64,000 bases of DNA from Bacteroidales bacterium (lineage in GTDB: Bacteria; Bacteroidota; Bacteroidia; Bacteroidales; UBA3663). Of the stretch, positions 8,268 to 17,619 are shown piece after piece (the stretch's first letter is position 1; each line of letters opens with the position of its first letter). The position numbers and the translations under genes are program-made. The stretch spans positions 1-64,000 of the forward strand of contig JAFZBE010000012.1 of assembly GCA_017561935.1 (NCBI GenBank). Direction: 5' to 3'. The notes beneath the pieces are model-generated. The model did no database searches. It was not told the origin of the DNA and saw only the letters and a list, made by a program, of their open reading frames with translations.

Positions 8268-9572
8268 TTATCGCAGGAACTGAATCAGTACACCCGCAGC
8301 AACTGCAGAGCCAATAACGCCAGAGATGTTGGCCGACATACAGTAGTTGAGGATGTTGTTCTTGGGATTGATGCTGGTGGCGATACCATTAGCTACACGG
8401 CTGGCCATAGGCACGGCCGAAAGACCGCAGGCACCAACGAGCGGGTTAATCTTCTTCTTCGAGAAGCAATTGAAGATCTTCACAAGGAAGATACCGCCAG
8501 CAATAGAAACGGCGAACGCGCAGAATCCGCCAGCCACGATACCGATGGTCTGCCAGTTGAGGAACGATTGAACGGTCATAGTAGCACCCACTGAAAGACC
8601 GAGGAAGATGGTGGCGATGTTCATCAAGGCGTTTGAAGCGGTGTCGGCGATGCGGGAGGTGTCGGCTCCAATCTCTTTGATGAGATTACCAAACATTAGC
8701 ATACCGATCAGCGATACGGCAGAAGGAACGATGATGGCCACAAGAATGGTGACGAAGATGGGGAAGACAATCTTAGCCACGCGCATGTTCTTGATCTTGA
8801 GTGTGTCGGGATAGAGTTTGTCCATCTCCTTCATATTGATTTCGCGCTCCTTCTGGGTGGTGCAAAGCTTCACTACCAATGGGATGATAACCGGAACCAA
8901 CGCCATGTAAGAGTATGCGGCGATAGCGATTGGGCCAAGGAGGTGAGGCGCCAGCTTGATGGTTGTATAGATGGCGGTAGGACCATCGGCACCACCGATG
9001 ATACCGAGAGCTCCAGCCTCTTTAGGAGTGAACTGACCCGAACCAACAGCAAAGAGGATCACACCGAAGATGCCGAGCTGGGCAGCAGCACCGAAGATGG
9101 CAAGCTTCAGGTTGCGGAGCATAGGACCGAAATCGGTCATGGCACCTACACCCATGAAGATTACCGGTGGGATGAAGCCTGTCTTGATGAGCCAGTAGTA
9201 GATCATGTTCATCAGGCCGAGGTCATGGGCTATCATGGGGAGTGAGCAGTGGTAGATGTCGTAAGGCACACCATTAGCATCGCGCCAGATTGTGCCGTCG
9301 GCAAGCGTGATTGCATTGTGATAAACGATGCCTGTCGCTTCATCGATCCAATCAGCAGCACCAAAGACACCCATCTCACCGCCGGGGAAGTTGGCCAGAA
9401 GGATACCCATCGCAATCGGGACGAGCAGCAAGGGCTCGTAGTGCTTGGCGATACCCAGGTAAAGGAACAGGAGGCCAAGCGCATACATGATGAGGAAGGT
9501 GGGCTCGGCAGCAATGTTGCTGAACGCCGTCATCTCATACAGTTTGGTGAATATAGTATTGATGAAATCCAT
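8268..9572 (-). CDS. oadB: Sodium-translocating decarboxylase, beta subunit
   Basis: 434 residues, almost entirely membrane-spanning, with the conserved patches GADGPTAIYT and PLVGACGLSAVPMASRVAN. This subunit releases CO2 from carboxybiotin and uses the energy to pump Na+ across the inner membrane. It is the last gene of oadG-oadA-oadB, 45 bp after oadA across an AT-rich repeat. The substrate could be oxaloacetate or methylmalonyl-CoA. The neighbouring alpha subunit has the oxaloacetate/pyruvate carboxyltransferase domain, which favours oxaloacetate. Confidence 0.93.
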   Translation of the reverse strand: MDFINTIFTKLYEMTAFSNIAAEPTFLIMYALGLLFLYLGIAKHYEPLLLVPIAMGILLANFPGGEMGVFGAADWIDEATGIVYHNAITLADGTIWRDANGVPYDIYHCSLPMIAHDLGLMNMIYYWLIKTGFIPPVIFMGVGAMTDFGPMLRNLKLAIFGAAAQLGIFGVILFAVGSGQFTPKEAGALGIIGGADGPTAIYTTIKLAPHLLGPIAIAAYSYMALVPVIIPLVVKLCTTQKEREINMKEMDKLYPDTLKIKNMRVAKIVFPIFVTILVAIIVPSAVSLIGMLMFGNLIKEIGADTSRIADTASNALMNIATIFLGLSVGATMTVQSFLNWQTIGIVAGGFCAFAVSIAGGIFLVKIFNCFSKKKINPLVGACGLSAVPMASRVANGIATSINPKNNILNYCMSANISGVIGSAVAAGVLIQFLR

Positions 9573-9575
9573 TGA

Positions 9576-9609
9576 TAATTAACAATTAATAATTAACAAT
9601 TAACAATTG
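9576..9609. repeat. AT-rich TTAACAATTAA-type intergenic repeat
   Basis: Overlapping copies of TAACAATTAA fill the gap between oadA and oadB. The same motif recurs at 62636-62666 upstream of the zinc-ribbon gene. Confidence 0.8.
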
Positions 9610-9617
9610 GATGGGGA

Positions 9618-11453
9618 TCACTTGATCTTGAAGATCGGGTCGTCCTCGAACACCTTGTCGCCGGGATTGACAAGGATAGCGGTGATCTGGCCGTCACAGT
9701 CGGCAGCTACGGCGTTGTAGGTCTTCATGGCCTCGATGTAGCCGATGGTCTGTCCCTTCTTAACCATGTCACCCACCTTAACGGGAACCTCGGAGGCATT
9801 CTTGACAAGGAAGAACTTACCCTCAAGAGGAGCGAGGACATCGGCACCTTCACCAGCAGCAACTGGTGCTGCACCAGCAGCCGGAGCAGCGGCGGCTGTG
9901 CCGTCGTTGGGCGCAATGCTAACGGTGTAAACCTCGCCGTTGACTGTAACCTTGAGATCCTGTGCCTTGATCTCACCCTTGGGAGCGTTCTTGGCAGCCT
10001 TGCGCTTGGCAAGGTCTTCCTCGAAGTCGGCCTTGGCCTTGCCGCTCTTGTAAGCTTCGTACTGCGACGGGTGCATGGCATACTCGAAGAGCTCTTCGTC
10101 GTCCTCACCAAGTTCCCAGCCATTGGCCTTCATCTTGGCACGGAATTCGTCGAGGCAGTCAGGAGCATAGGTCTGCGGGTCTTCGGTCTCGAACTTTCGA
10201 CCTTGGCTCTTGGCAAGCTCCACGAGTTCGGGAGCCACGGGGCCGGGGAGCTGGCCCGACTTGCCGAGAATCATATCCCAGATGTTGTCGGCGATGAGGC
10301 TCCAACGCTCCTTGCCCTTCTCCATCTGCATGACGTTCATGAGCGAGAGGTTCTTGACATACTGGCTGAATGGGGTGACGAGACAGGGATAGCCCACGCG
10401 TGGCCAAACGTAAGCCACCTCGTCGAACAGCTTGATGAGCAGGTCGTCGGTCGAGAGCTTGGGCTGGTTGTTCTTTTCCTTCCAGCGGTTGAGGCCTTCG
10501 AGGTTCTCCTCAAGGTCGGTCATCAGCGAACCCATCATGCCGCCGGGGAGACCAGGCTTGACGAGCAGCGAGTTGTTGAGGTGATTGAGCGGTGGGATAT
10601 AGTAACCAAGGAAGTCGTCCATCATCTCCTTGATCTGAGTGCGAACTTCCATGTAAGCCTTCATGTTGATGTCCTTCACCTTGAAGCCTGCATCCTTGAG
10701 CATCTCCTGTACGGTGATGATGTCGGCGTGGCCCGTGCCCCAGGCGAGGGGTGACATGCCGCAGTCGATGTAGTCGCAACCAGCCTTGCATACCTCAAGG
10801 ATGGAGGCGGTATTGAAGCCTGGGCCGGCGTGCGAGTGGTACTGGATGACGATGTCCTTCTTGTAGGCCTTGATGCCGGCCACAATCTTGCCAAGGCTCT
10901 CGGGACGACCGATGCCGGCCATGTCCTTCAAACAGATCTCGTCGGCGCCAGCCTCGATGAACTTCTTGGCGAGGTTGACATAGTATTCGACGGTATGGAT
11001 GGGCGAGAAGGTGATGCAGAGAGCAGCCTGGGCAATCATGCCTGCCTCCTTGGCATATCCGATAGACGGGATGACGTTTCGTGGGTCGTTCAGGCCGCAG
11101 AAGATACGGGTGATGTCGGTTCCCTGCTTCTTCTTGACAACGTAGAACAGCTTGCGGAGATCCTTCGCACATGGGAACATGCGGAGGGCATTGAGTGCGC
11201 GGTCGAGCATGTGGGTCTGGATGCCAGCCTCATGGAAAGGCTTGGTCCACTCGCGAACCGACTTGTTTGGGTTCTCACCATAGAGAAGGTTCACTTGCTC
11301 GAAACCACCACCATTGGTCTCTACACGGTCCCAGCAGCCCATTTCAATGATTTTTGGGGCTACTTTAACGAGCTGGTCAACGCGAGGCTGGTACTTGCCA
11401 GCACTCTGCCACATGTCACGAAAGACAAGCGAAAACTTAACTTCTTTTGCCAT
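9618..11453 (-). CDS. oadA: Oxaloacetate decarboxylase alpha subunit (carboxyltransferase plus biotin domain)
   Basis: 611 residues. Residues about 5-460 form the carboxyltransferase barrel, with the metal-binding segment FRDMWQS near the start and QYHSHAGPG in the middle. An Ala/Gly/Pro hinge lies at about 515-535, and a biotinyl domain ends the protein with the attachment site EAMKT (Lys577). It moves CO2 from oxaloacetate to biotin for the beta subunit to release. The residue after the biotin lysine is Thr rather than the common Met. It follows oadG by 41 bp. Confidence 0.93.
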   Translation of the reverse strand: MAKEVKFSLVFRDMWQSAGKYQPRVDQLVKVAPKIIEMGCWDRVETNGGGFEQVNLLYGENPNKSVREWTKPFHEAGIQTHMLDRALNALRMFPCAKDLRKLFYVVKKKQGTDITRIFCGLNDPRNVIPSIGYAKEAGMIAQAALCITFSPIHTVEYYVNLAKKFIEAGADEICLKDMAGIGRPESLGKIVAGIKAYKKDIVIQYHSHAGPGFNTASILEVCKAGCDYIDCGMSPLAWGTGHADIITVQEMLKDAGFKVKDINMKAYMEVRTQIKEMMDDFLGYYIPPLNHLNNSLLVKPGLPGGMMGSLMTDLEENLEGLNRWKEKNNQPKLSTDDLLIKLFDEVAYVWPRVGYPCLVTPFSQYVKNLSLMNVMQMEKGKERWSLIADNIWDMILGKSGQLPGPVAPELVELAKSQGRKFETEDPQTYAPDCLDEFRAKMKANGWELGEDDEELFEYAMHPSQYEAYKSGKAKADFEEDLAKRKAAKNAPKGEIKAQDLKVTVNGEVYTVSIAPNDGTAAAAPAAGAAPVAAGEGADVLAPLEGKFFLVKNASEVPVKVGDMVKKGQTIGYIEAMKTYNAVAADCDGQITAILVNPGDKVFEDDPIFKIK

Positions 11454-11494
11454 AATTTTTTAATAAATGCGATTTCTTTTTAGAAGTTTTTTAA

Positions 11495-11761
11495 TTAGCC
11501 CTTTGTAATCTTTGTAACCATTGCTTTAGGAGCCACTTGGGCAATGGCGGCCTTGATGGCGGCCTCGATGTTAGCAGGAACCGCTGCTGGAGCGGGAGTT
11601 GCAGCACGCTTGGGTGCCGTCTCTTCTTCAGGAGCGAACTTGTTGACGGCCTTGATCATCAGCCTTGACAGGAAGATGATTAGGATCAGAATAATGAACA
11701 CAGTGCCCATACCGACTATCATTAGCAGTAGGGCGGTTTCCATAGGCTGTAATCCTTCCAT
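11495..11761 (-). CDS. oadG: Oxaloacetate decarboxylase gamma subunit
   Basis: 88 residues: one transmembrane helix at about 9-30 (LLLMIVGMGTVFIILILIIF), then an Ala/Pro-rich hinge and a short C-terminal tail ending KAMVTKITKG. The gamma subunit assembles the alpha and beta subunits. It is the first gene of the operon and has its own consensus promoter at 11815-11845, so the order gamma-alpha-beta is a single transcript. Confidence 0.88.
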   Translation of the reverse strand: MEGLQPMETALLLMIVGMGTVFIILILIIFLSRLMIKAVNKFAPEEETAPKRAATPAPAAVPANIEAAIKAAIAQVAPKAMVTKITKG

Positions 11762-11814
11762 ATAGTAAATTTTTGTTTGAATATGTTTTGGAACGCTGGT
11801 ATAATCTCAGTGTG

Positions 11815-11845
11815 CAAATTTAATCATTCAAAGATGAATATACAA
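11815..11845 (-). promoter_or_regulatory. Promoter of oadGAB
   Basis: On the minus strand, TTG (complement of 11843-11845) and TAAATTTG (complement of 11815-11822) are 20 bp apart. Transcription starts roughly 45 nt before the oadG ATG. Confidence 0.75.
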
Positions 11846-11851
11846 GAAAAA

Positions 11852-11886
11852 CCGCGAAAAACGGATAATTCCGAAGCTTTTCGCGG
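11852..11886 (-). terminator. Terminator after the GH3-beta-lactamase gene
   Basis: CCGCGAAAA (11852-11860) and TTTTCGCGG (11878-11886) form the stem; on the minus strand TTTTTCTTG follows. The T-run abuts the -33 element of the oadG promoter. Confidence 0.8.
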
Positions 11887-11914
11887 CTTTTTCCTTTATT
11901 TTGCTTTCTCCAAG

Positions 11915-14482
11915 TTATCTTTTTAGCGCATCGTAGATTGCCTGATGAATGCGAGGACGCACATGTCCATCGTTCCAGGCTGCGTTATCACGAGTGGGAC
12001 ATATCTTGTTGGAGAGGAAGATGTAGATAAGGTCTCGTTTGGGATCTACCCAGAAACAGGTGCCAGTGAATCCTGTGTGCCCCCATGTTTGTGGACTTGA
12101 CACTTCGGGAAGGTTCGGGTTGTCGAGCTCTGGACTCTGGCGGTCGAAGCCCAGACCACGGCGACTGTGGGGTGAACGTTGAGTGGTGAACAGTCGGCAG
12201 GTCTCCTTCGACAGATAACGTTTGCCGTTCAGTTCGCCGCCGTTGTATATCATCTGGATGAGCGGCGCCAGGGCCTCGGCAGAAGCGAAAAGTCCCGCAT
12301 TGCCCTCGACGCCCAAGGCCCAGGCACTGGTCTCGTCGTGGACTGTGCCGTGGATGAAACGATGGCGGACGGCATCGTCTTGCTCGGTAGGGGCAATGGC
12401 ACCACGGTGCACTCCGTGCTGTAAGGGATTGTAGCAACACCAGGGACCGTAGAAGTCGGGTAGGCGATGTTCGAGGAAACGGTCGAGCCTTTCGCCACTC
12501 TGTCGTTCAACAATGTGACGTAGCAGCACAAAACTGAGGTCGGAGTAAAGATATTTGCCTATCTTGCGCTTGGGCGCCAACGAAGCGATGGTCTGCAGCA
12601 TTGTCTTGGTACGGAAGAGCGAATCGGGGGTGTCGGTGAGCTTGTAGAACGAGTAGCTGGCCATCAATCCCGATTCGTGGTAGAGGAGGTCCTGTACGGT
12701 GACTTTAGCATAGTGGGTGCCCTTGAGTTCGGGTAGCCACTTGGTTACGCGGTCACGAAGTCGTATCTTGCGGTCATCGACAAGGAGCATGACGGCAGGA
12801 ACGGTACCTAATGTCTTGCTGACCGAGGCAAGGTCGTACATTGTTTCAGCTGTGACAGGACGATTGCCATAGGGATTTTGTGCACGGTTGCCACCTACAA
12901 CGCCGAACGTCTGGTCATAGACAACCTTTCCCTTGCGGATCACTATTATTTGACAACCGGGCACTGCACCCGAGTTGACGAACTCGTTGGCAAGTCGAGA
13001 CACTTCGCCAAGTCGGACTGCATCCATGCCCACCTCCTGAGGAGTGGCTGTGGGCAAGGTGATGAGTGGAATGGGAGACTCGAAGCTTTCGAGCACTTCT
13101 TCCTTTTCGACCGTGTGGGCAGCGATGTCCTCAGTTTCGGTCATGGCGATATCATTGAACTGGTTCTGCAAGGTCGGGTCGTATTCGATGATCGTCGGAT
13201 TGCCGCTCAATCGCTGAAGTTCATCCTTCAGGTGTACGGCAAATCCGGTGTTGACGCGTTCGGCAAGACCTTCCACATCGACCATTTGTGGTTGGTCGAG
13301 TCCCAAAGCGTACTTCCATTCGAGTACGCGGCGGCATTTCTCGTCCACTAGTTGCTGGAATTCCTGGGCGGTAAGCTTATAGCCATTGCCTTTGTACCCC
13401 TTCTTGAGCGCATTGCGGAGGGAGGCTACATTAGTCTTCATTGGCGAGGGTTGCAGCAGGATGTCGCAGCCGGCGAGGAGTGCATTGATGCATACATCCT
13501 TGTACTTTGCGCCTACCATACCCAACCCGTCGGTGAAGACCAGACCCTCGAAGTGCATGGTATTGCGCAGGACGTTAGTGATGATGCGCTTGCTAACGGT
13601 GGCTGGCATCCCCTTCTTTTCGGCCAGCGCTGGCACGTCGAGATGGGCAGTCATAATGCCGCCTAAGCCTTGGTTGATGAAGTGCTGGAACGGGGGCAAC
13701 TCCACTTCGTTGAGTCGCTTCACGCCATGGGGCAATGTAGGAAGAGTCTTGTGTGAATCGGTCTGCGTGTCACCATGTCCTGGGAAGTGCTTGCCAACGG
13801 CCAGCACACCTGCATCCTCCAAGCCGCGTGCATAGCTGGTGCCTGCAAGACTGACGAGTTCGGGGTTGTTGCCGAACGAGCGAGTACCGATGACGGGATT
13901 CTTGGGGTTGGTATTGACATCAAGCACTGGGGCAAAGTTGACATGGATACCAAGTTCGCGGCATTGGCGACCCACTTCGAAGCCGTACATGTAGCACAGC
14001 GTGTCGCGCACGTCATCGTTGATCTTGCCGAGCGCGCCATTCCTGGGGTATTGGATGGCATCCTTCAGACGCATGGCAAGACCCCATTCACCGTCCATAC
14101 AGATCATCAAGTTGGGCAATCCGGCTTCTTGGGCCACTTCCTGGATGTGGTTGACAAGCTTGGCATGGGTCGCCATCGAACCTTTGCTCAACGTCACGCC
14201 ACCAAAAAAATTCTCCTGGATGTCGCGAGTGATGTTGTTGAGGTTATCGGTGGTAGCATCGGGCATATAATAGAGTGGCATGATGAGCTGGCCTAAACGT
14301 TGTTCGGGGGTGAGTTTCTCCATCTGCTCATCGACCCATTCCTTCATCTTCTCCTGATCCACTCTCTGTAACATGTTCTGCCCAAAGGTATTTGTCGAAA
14401 CGAGGGCAAACAGGACAATAAGGAACAGCCATCGCCTCGGAAGACGATGGCGTAAATGGTTACATATACAAAGATTGAACAT
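11915..14482 (-). CDS. GH3 beta-N-acetylglucosaminidase fused to a serine beta-lactamase-type hydrolase
   Basis: 855 residues. A basic N-terminus with a hydrophobic segment (18-34) acts as signal peptide or anchor. Residues about 50-400 are a GH3 domain with KHFPGHGDTQTDSH (231-244) and the nucleophile Asp318 (FTDGLGM). A linker (410-480) leads to a class C beta-lactamase/PBP4-like domain with the SxxK motif Ser553-Lys556 (LASVSKT) and YHESG. GH3 enzymes of this type release GlcNAc from muropeptides or chitin fragments. The second domain resembles peptidases and esterases of cell-wall peptides. The fusion is known in Bacteroidetes and suggests peptidoglycan turnover in the periplasm. It lies 30 bp after the nucleotidase gene and is probably cotranscribed with it. 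Confidence 0.92.
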   Translation of the reverse strand: MFNLCICNHLRHRLPRRWLFLIVLFALVSTNTFGQNMLQRVDQEKMKEWVDEQMEKLTPEQRLGQLIMPLYYMPDATTDNLNNITRDIQENFFGGVTLSKGSMATHAKLVNHIQEVAQEAGLPNLMICMDGEWGLAMRLKDAIQYPRNGALGKINDDVRDTLCYMYGFEVGRQCRELGIHVNFAPVLDVNTNPKNPVIGTRSFGNNPELVSLAGTSYARGLEDAGVLAVGKHFPGHGDTQTDSHKTLPTLPHGVKRLNEVELPPFQHFINQGLGGIMTAHLDVPALAEKKGMPATVSKRIITNVLRNTMHFEGLVFTDGLGMVGAKYKDVCINALLAGCDILLQPSPMKTNVASLRNALKKGYKGNGYKLTAQEFQQLVDEKCRRVLEWKYALGLDQPQMVDVEGLAERVNTGFAVHLKDELQRLSGNPTIIEYDPTLQNQFNDIAMTETEDIAAHTVEKEEVLESFESPIPLITLPTATPQEVGMDAVRLGEVSRLANEFVNSGAVPGCQIIVIRKGKVVYDQTFGVVGGNRAQNPYGNRPVTAETMYDLASVSKTLGTVPAVMLLVDDRKIRLRDRVTKWLPELKGTHYAKVTVQDLLYHESGLMASYSFYKLTDTPDSLFRTKTMLQTIASLAPKRKIGKYLYSDLSFVLLRHIVERQSGERLDRFLEHRLPDFYGPWCCYNPLQHGVHRGAIAPTEQDDAVRHRFIHGTVHDETSAWALGVEGNAGLFASAEALAPLIQMIYNGGELNGKRYLSKETCRLFTTQRSPHSRRGLGFDRQSPELDNPNLPEVSSPQTWGHTGFTGTCFWVDPKRDLIYIFLSNKICPTRDNAAWNDGHVRPRIHQAIYDALKR

Positions 14483-14512
14483 ACAGTTTCTTGGGTGCCA
14501 AAATTCAGAAAT

Positions 14513-16096
14513 TTACGGGTTGGTCTTGTCAATGACTCGTCCATCAATCTGTGCACTAACGGTTTTCCCTGCCGCATCGAGTTCCTTGACATATTCTATC
14601 ATGGCATCACGCGCCGAGATGTTGGGGTCGTAGGTTTCGACGGCGCGAGTCAGTGCAGACATGCCACTGTTGCCTTCGGCCAGGAAGTCGAGGGTGCTGA
14701 CATAGTAGATCTTGTTCGGGTTGATGGGTTTGCCATCAATCAGAATGTTGGAAGCGATACAACGGTCGCCATCCATCTCAAGTGTGATAACGGCTCCACC
14801 GGTAGCATCCAATTTGCGACCAGCATTGCTCTCGATGAGCTGTTTCAGGTCGCTGCCCTTCAGGCCAAGCACAACGATTTTGTTCTCGAATGGGAAGATG
14901 TTGAACATTGTGCCTATGGTCACGTCACCTGCTTCGATGTCTGAGCGCAAACCTCCGAGGTTTGCTATGGCAAAATCGACCTTCTTGCCAGTCTTCTTCT
15001 GACCAATTTGTATGTAGGCATCAGCCACGAAGTTACCTAACGTACTCTGCGGCTTGCCCTTGACCAAGGCCTCGGGTGCGGTTGCCAAACGCACGTTCAT
15101 TTGGTTGACAAGAGCCTCCTGGTAAGGAGCTATGAATTCGCGCATCTTCTGGACATAGGGGCTGAGGTCGTGCTTGCTTGCTGGCAACTTCTTACATTCG
15201 ATGGTGGCAACGCTATACTTGCACTTGGGGTAACTGCTACCCTTTTGCATGGTAATCTTCATGTAGCCCAAAGGCATGAACTTGCCTCCAGTCTGGGTGA
15301 TGAGCACCGGATGTTCGTCGGCATCGTTAATATAGACGCCTTGTTCAATATTGTAATGAGTATGGCCACCGATGATGATGTCGATGCCGTGTGAGGCGGG
15401 CACGAGGTCGTTGTCATAGACGTTGGTATGGTCGGGCTCGGGTTCGGGAAGGTAGCCCAGGTGGCTCAGGACCACGACGAGGTCGCACCCTTCGTCACGT
15501 AGATACTTGGCCTCGCGGTTGACGGCCTCGATGGGATCCTCGAAAACTATGCCTTTCCAGTTGCGGGTGGCGATGAGTCCTTCGGGCGACACAGTGACAC
15601 CTGTAATGCCGATCTTGACACCATGACGCTCGGTGATGAGATGAGGTAGGATACGACCTTCGAGGACGGTGCCCTCGCAATGGTAGTTGCAACTGAGGAT
15701 GGGGAAATCGGCCAACGAAAGCAGATGGTTGATGAAATCAAGGCCATTGTCGAACTCATGGTTGCCCAGCGTTGTTGCCACGAGCTTTTGCTGGTTGAGG
15801 CACTGCATCTCGATCTCGCCATTGAAGATGTTGAAGTAGGGGGAACCCTGGATCATGTCGCCAGCGTCGAGATAGAGCAAGTCAGGATCCTCTTTCTGGC
15901 GATAGTATTCGAGCATAGCGGAACGTTCAACCACACCTCCTTGCTCTACACCACTGCGCGTCTTGCCAGGTTCGATCTGCGAGTGGGTATCGTTGCTATG
16001 AATAATAGTGATGACTGGCGCATCGTTCTGATGGCCAAACGAGCATGCGTTGAATGTGATGCAGCATGCGAAAATAAAACTGAGAAGCTTATGCAT
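14513..16096 (-). CDS. UshA-type 5'-nucleotidase/metallophosphatase
   Basis: 527 residues with a lipoprotein-like signal (ITFNACS, Cys at 18). The metallophosphoesterase domain shows HSNDTHS (33-39), GDM, GNHEFD and GGHTHYN, the metal ligands of the UshA/5'-nucleotidase family. The C-terminal half (about 330-527) is the nucleotide-binding domain with GNFVADAY and GGLRSDI. Such enzymes dephosphorylate external nucleotides or UDP-sugars in the periplasm. Both domains are in one chain here, while some Bacteroides split them into two genes. A consensus promoter lies at 16130-16160. Confidence 0.9.
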   Translation of the reverse strand: MHKLLSFIFACCITFNACSFGHQNDAPVITIIHSNDTHSQIEPGKTRSGVEQGGVVERSAMLEYYRQKEDPDLLYLDAGDMIQGSPYFNIFNGEIEMQCLNQQKLVATTLGNHEFDNGLDFINHLLSLADFPILSCNYHCEGTVLEGRILPHLITERHGVKIGITGVTVSPEGLIATRNWKGIVFEDPIEAVNREAKYLRDEGCDLVVVLSHLGYLPEPEPDHTNVYDNDLVPASHGIDIIIGGHTHYNIEQGVYINDADEHPVLITQTGGKFMPLGYMKITMQKGSSYPKCKYSVATIECKKLPASKHDLSPYVQKMREFIAPYQEALVNQMNVRLATAPEALVKGKPQSTLGNFVADAYIQIGQKKTGKKVDFAIANLGGLRSDIEAGDVTIGTMFNIFPFENKIVVLGLKGSDLKQLIESNAGRKLDATGGAVITLEMDGDRCIASNILIDGKPINPNKIYYVSTLDFLAEGNSGMSALTRAVETYDPNISARDAMIEYVKELDAAGKTVSAQIDGRVIDKTNP

Positions 16097-16129
16097 AGTC
16101 GTTAAGGATTAATCTATCATTTTTCGGTG

Positions 16130-16160
16130 CAAAGATAAGGATTAATTCCGAAAATGTCAA
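16130..16160 (-). promoter_or_regulatory. Promoter of the nucleotidase/GH3 unit
   Basis: Minus-strand TTG (complement of 16158-16160) and TATCTTTG (complement of 16130-16137), 20 bp apart. Confidence 0.75.
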
Positions 16161-16177
16161 GAGGTGCGGCAAAAAAA

Positions 16178-16918
16178 TCATTCAAAAAGTGATTTGAGCA
16201 CATCCACACTTTTCAAATGTCCCATTTCGGGGATGTGTTGACCCAGAAAAATGAGCAGGGTGTCGAGCAGGTAGGAGCGCCCTGCACGGTTGAGAACGAG
16301 CTGACTCATCGTATCGAAATGTGTGTTGAAGAGTTTGCAGAACCATCGGGCGGATTCTTCGTTGAGATAATACGGATGGTGGATGACACCCGTGGTGAAG
16401 ATGCCTTCGACGAGGTCGAAGCGGCTACCTTGTTCATACTTGCTGGTATCGATGCTGAATCCGAGCTGGCTGATGAGGCCGCAGGTGAAGATGAGGTGGA
16501 AATTGGCCCATCCCGCTTCACATTGTTCGAGAACCGTGAGGCTGGCGAGAATAAAGTCCCAAAGACGGGGGTTGGCCTCTTCCTCACGCACTGTGTGGGT
16601 GATGAGTTCAGCCATGTAAAGACATTGTGCCGACTTATCGGGATGGCTGAGGGTGAGCATGTAGGGCGACTGCAAGATTTGAGCTTCGCCAATGGACCTT
16701 ATCTCTTCGTTGGGAAGTCCCTTAAGTACCACGTCAAGCACAGTCATAGGTGTCATCATCGTGCGCAAGCGGTTGGCGCGTTTCCCTCTCGAAACCAAAG
16801 GAATGCGACACGTTATCCGACCGAACAGCTCCGTGTAAAGATGCACGAACTGCGAATGGTCGTTGATGGGTACTGTGGAGAGTACAATGGCTTGTGTCTT
16901 ATCGGCTTCTGTGGCCAT
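16178..16918 (-). CDS. recO: DNA repair protein RecO
   Basis: 246 residues from MATEADKTQAIVLS; the longer reading from 16999 runs through the promoter and is rejected. The N-terminal OB-fold (residues 1-80, with TKAIVLS-like start and HLYTELFGRITCRIPLVSRG) and the helical C-terminal part match RecO, which loads RecA on SSB-coated DNA together with RecR. Zinc-finger cysteines seen in some RecO proteins are not evident. It is a single-gene unit with its own promoter. Confidence 0.88.
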   Translation of the reverse strand: MATEADKTQAIVLSTVPINDHSQFVHLYTELFGRITCRIPLVSRGKRANRLRTMMTPMTVLDVVLKGLPNEEIRSIGEAQILQSPYMLTLSHPDKSAQCLYMAELITHTVREEEANPRLWDFILASLTVLEQCEAGWANFHLIFTCGLISQLGFSIDTSKYEQGSRFDLVEGIFTTGVIHHPYYLNEESARWFCKLFNTHFDTMSQLVLNRAGRSYLLDTLLIFLGQHIPEMGHLKSVDVLKSLFE

Positions 16919-16969
16919 AATAGGAGCGTGATAGCAGAGTTTGTTAATCTCGATTGACAAATTTGCGTG

Positions 16970-17000
16970 CAAATATAGCGCATTTCGCTTTAAAAACAAA
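16970..17000 (-). promoter_or_regulatory. Promoter of recO
   Basis: Minus-strand TTTG (complement of 16997-17000) and TATATTTG (complement of 16970-16977), 19 bp apart. It lies back to back with the rpsT promoter. Confidence 0.7.
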
Positions 17001-17027
17001 GTTTTCTTCGATTTTTCTTCAAAAAAG

Positions 17028-17059
17028 TTTGTAGATATGAGAAAATTTAACTATCTTTG
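17028..17059 (+). promoter_or_regulatory. Promoter of rpsT
   Basis: TTTG at 17028-17031 and TATCTTTG at 17052-17059, 20 bp apart. It implies a 5' leader of about 230 nt before the rpsT ATG. Confidence 0.8.
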
Positions 17060-17078
17060 CACCCGCTTTTGGGCTTTT

Positions 17079-17206
17079 CCTCCAATTAGTGTATGTAGAT
17101 GCACAACAAGTCCCGGCTTCGTGATCGGGCAATACCAGCGGGAGCGACATGGCGGTGCTTGGCTGGAGAGTTTTAGGATGCTTCGTTTAGTCGAAGGCTT
17201 TGGAGG
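17079..17206 (+). promoter_or_regulatory. Candidate structured leader RNA of rpsT
   Basis: Within the rpsT leader, CCTCCAA (17079-17085) can pair with TTGGAGG (17200-17206) and enclose four hairpins: GTGTAT/ATGCAC (17089-17104), CCCG/CGGG (17112-17129), CCAGC/GCTGG (17135-17166) and CTTCG/CGAAG (17181-17196). A further GCGGC/GCCGC pair (17251-17276) lies just before the start codon. A multi-branched leader on a ribosomal protein gene suggests autoregulation by S20, or a separate small RNA. The fold was drawn by eye. Confidence 0.5.
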
Positions 17207-17294
17207 AGGGGCAAGAGCAGTACATAATAAAATAAATTATCAAACAATACGCGGCCTCTTGTAACTCCAATGCCGCAAAAACTATCACTAACAA

Positions 17295-17552
17295 ATGGCA
17301 AACCATAAGTCATCAAAGAAGCGCATCAAGCAGACCCTCACCCGCAACACCGCAAACCGTTACTATGCCAAGACCGCACGTAACGCCGTTCGCAAGCTTC
17401 GTGCTACCACCGACAAGGCCGAGGCAGCCGCAGCTCTCCCAAAGGTATCTGCAATGCTTGACAAGCTGGCTAAGAAGAACGTAATCCACGCCAACAAGGC
17501 TGGTAACCTCAAGTCCAAGCTTGCTAAGTTCGTCAACAAGCTTCAAGCTTGA
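17295..17552 (+). CDS. rpsT: 30S ribosomal protein S20
   Basis: 85 residues, very basic, beginning [18 protein letters not shown], with the three-helix S20 pattern (NAVRKL, then [18 protein letters not shown] at the end). S20 is a primary binder of 16S rRNA in the small-subunit body. It sits before gyrB. Its long foldable leader is described separately. Confidence 0.95.
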   Translation: MANHKSSKKRIKQTLTRNTANRYYAKTARNAVRKLRATTDKAEAAAALPKVSAMLDKLAKKNVIHANKAGNLKSKLAKFVNKLQA

Positions 17553-17619
17553 TTTGGGTCGTTTGATCCGAATAATGCCCGTATTGTGCCCATATTGGAC
17601 CTTGCGGACATTATTATAT

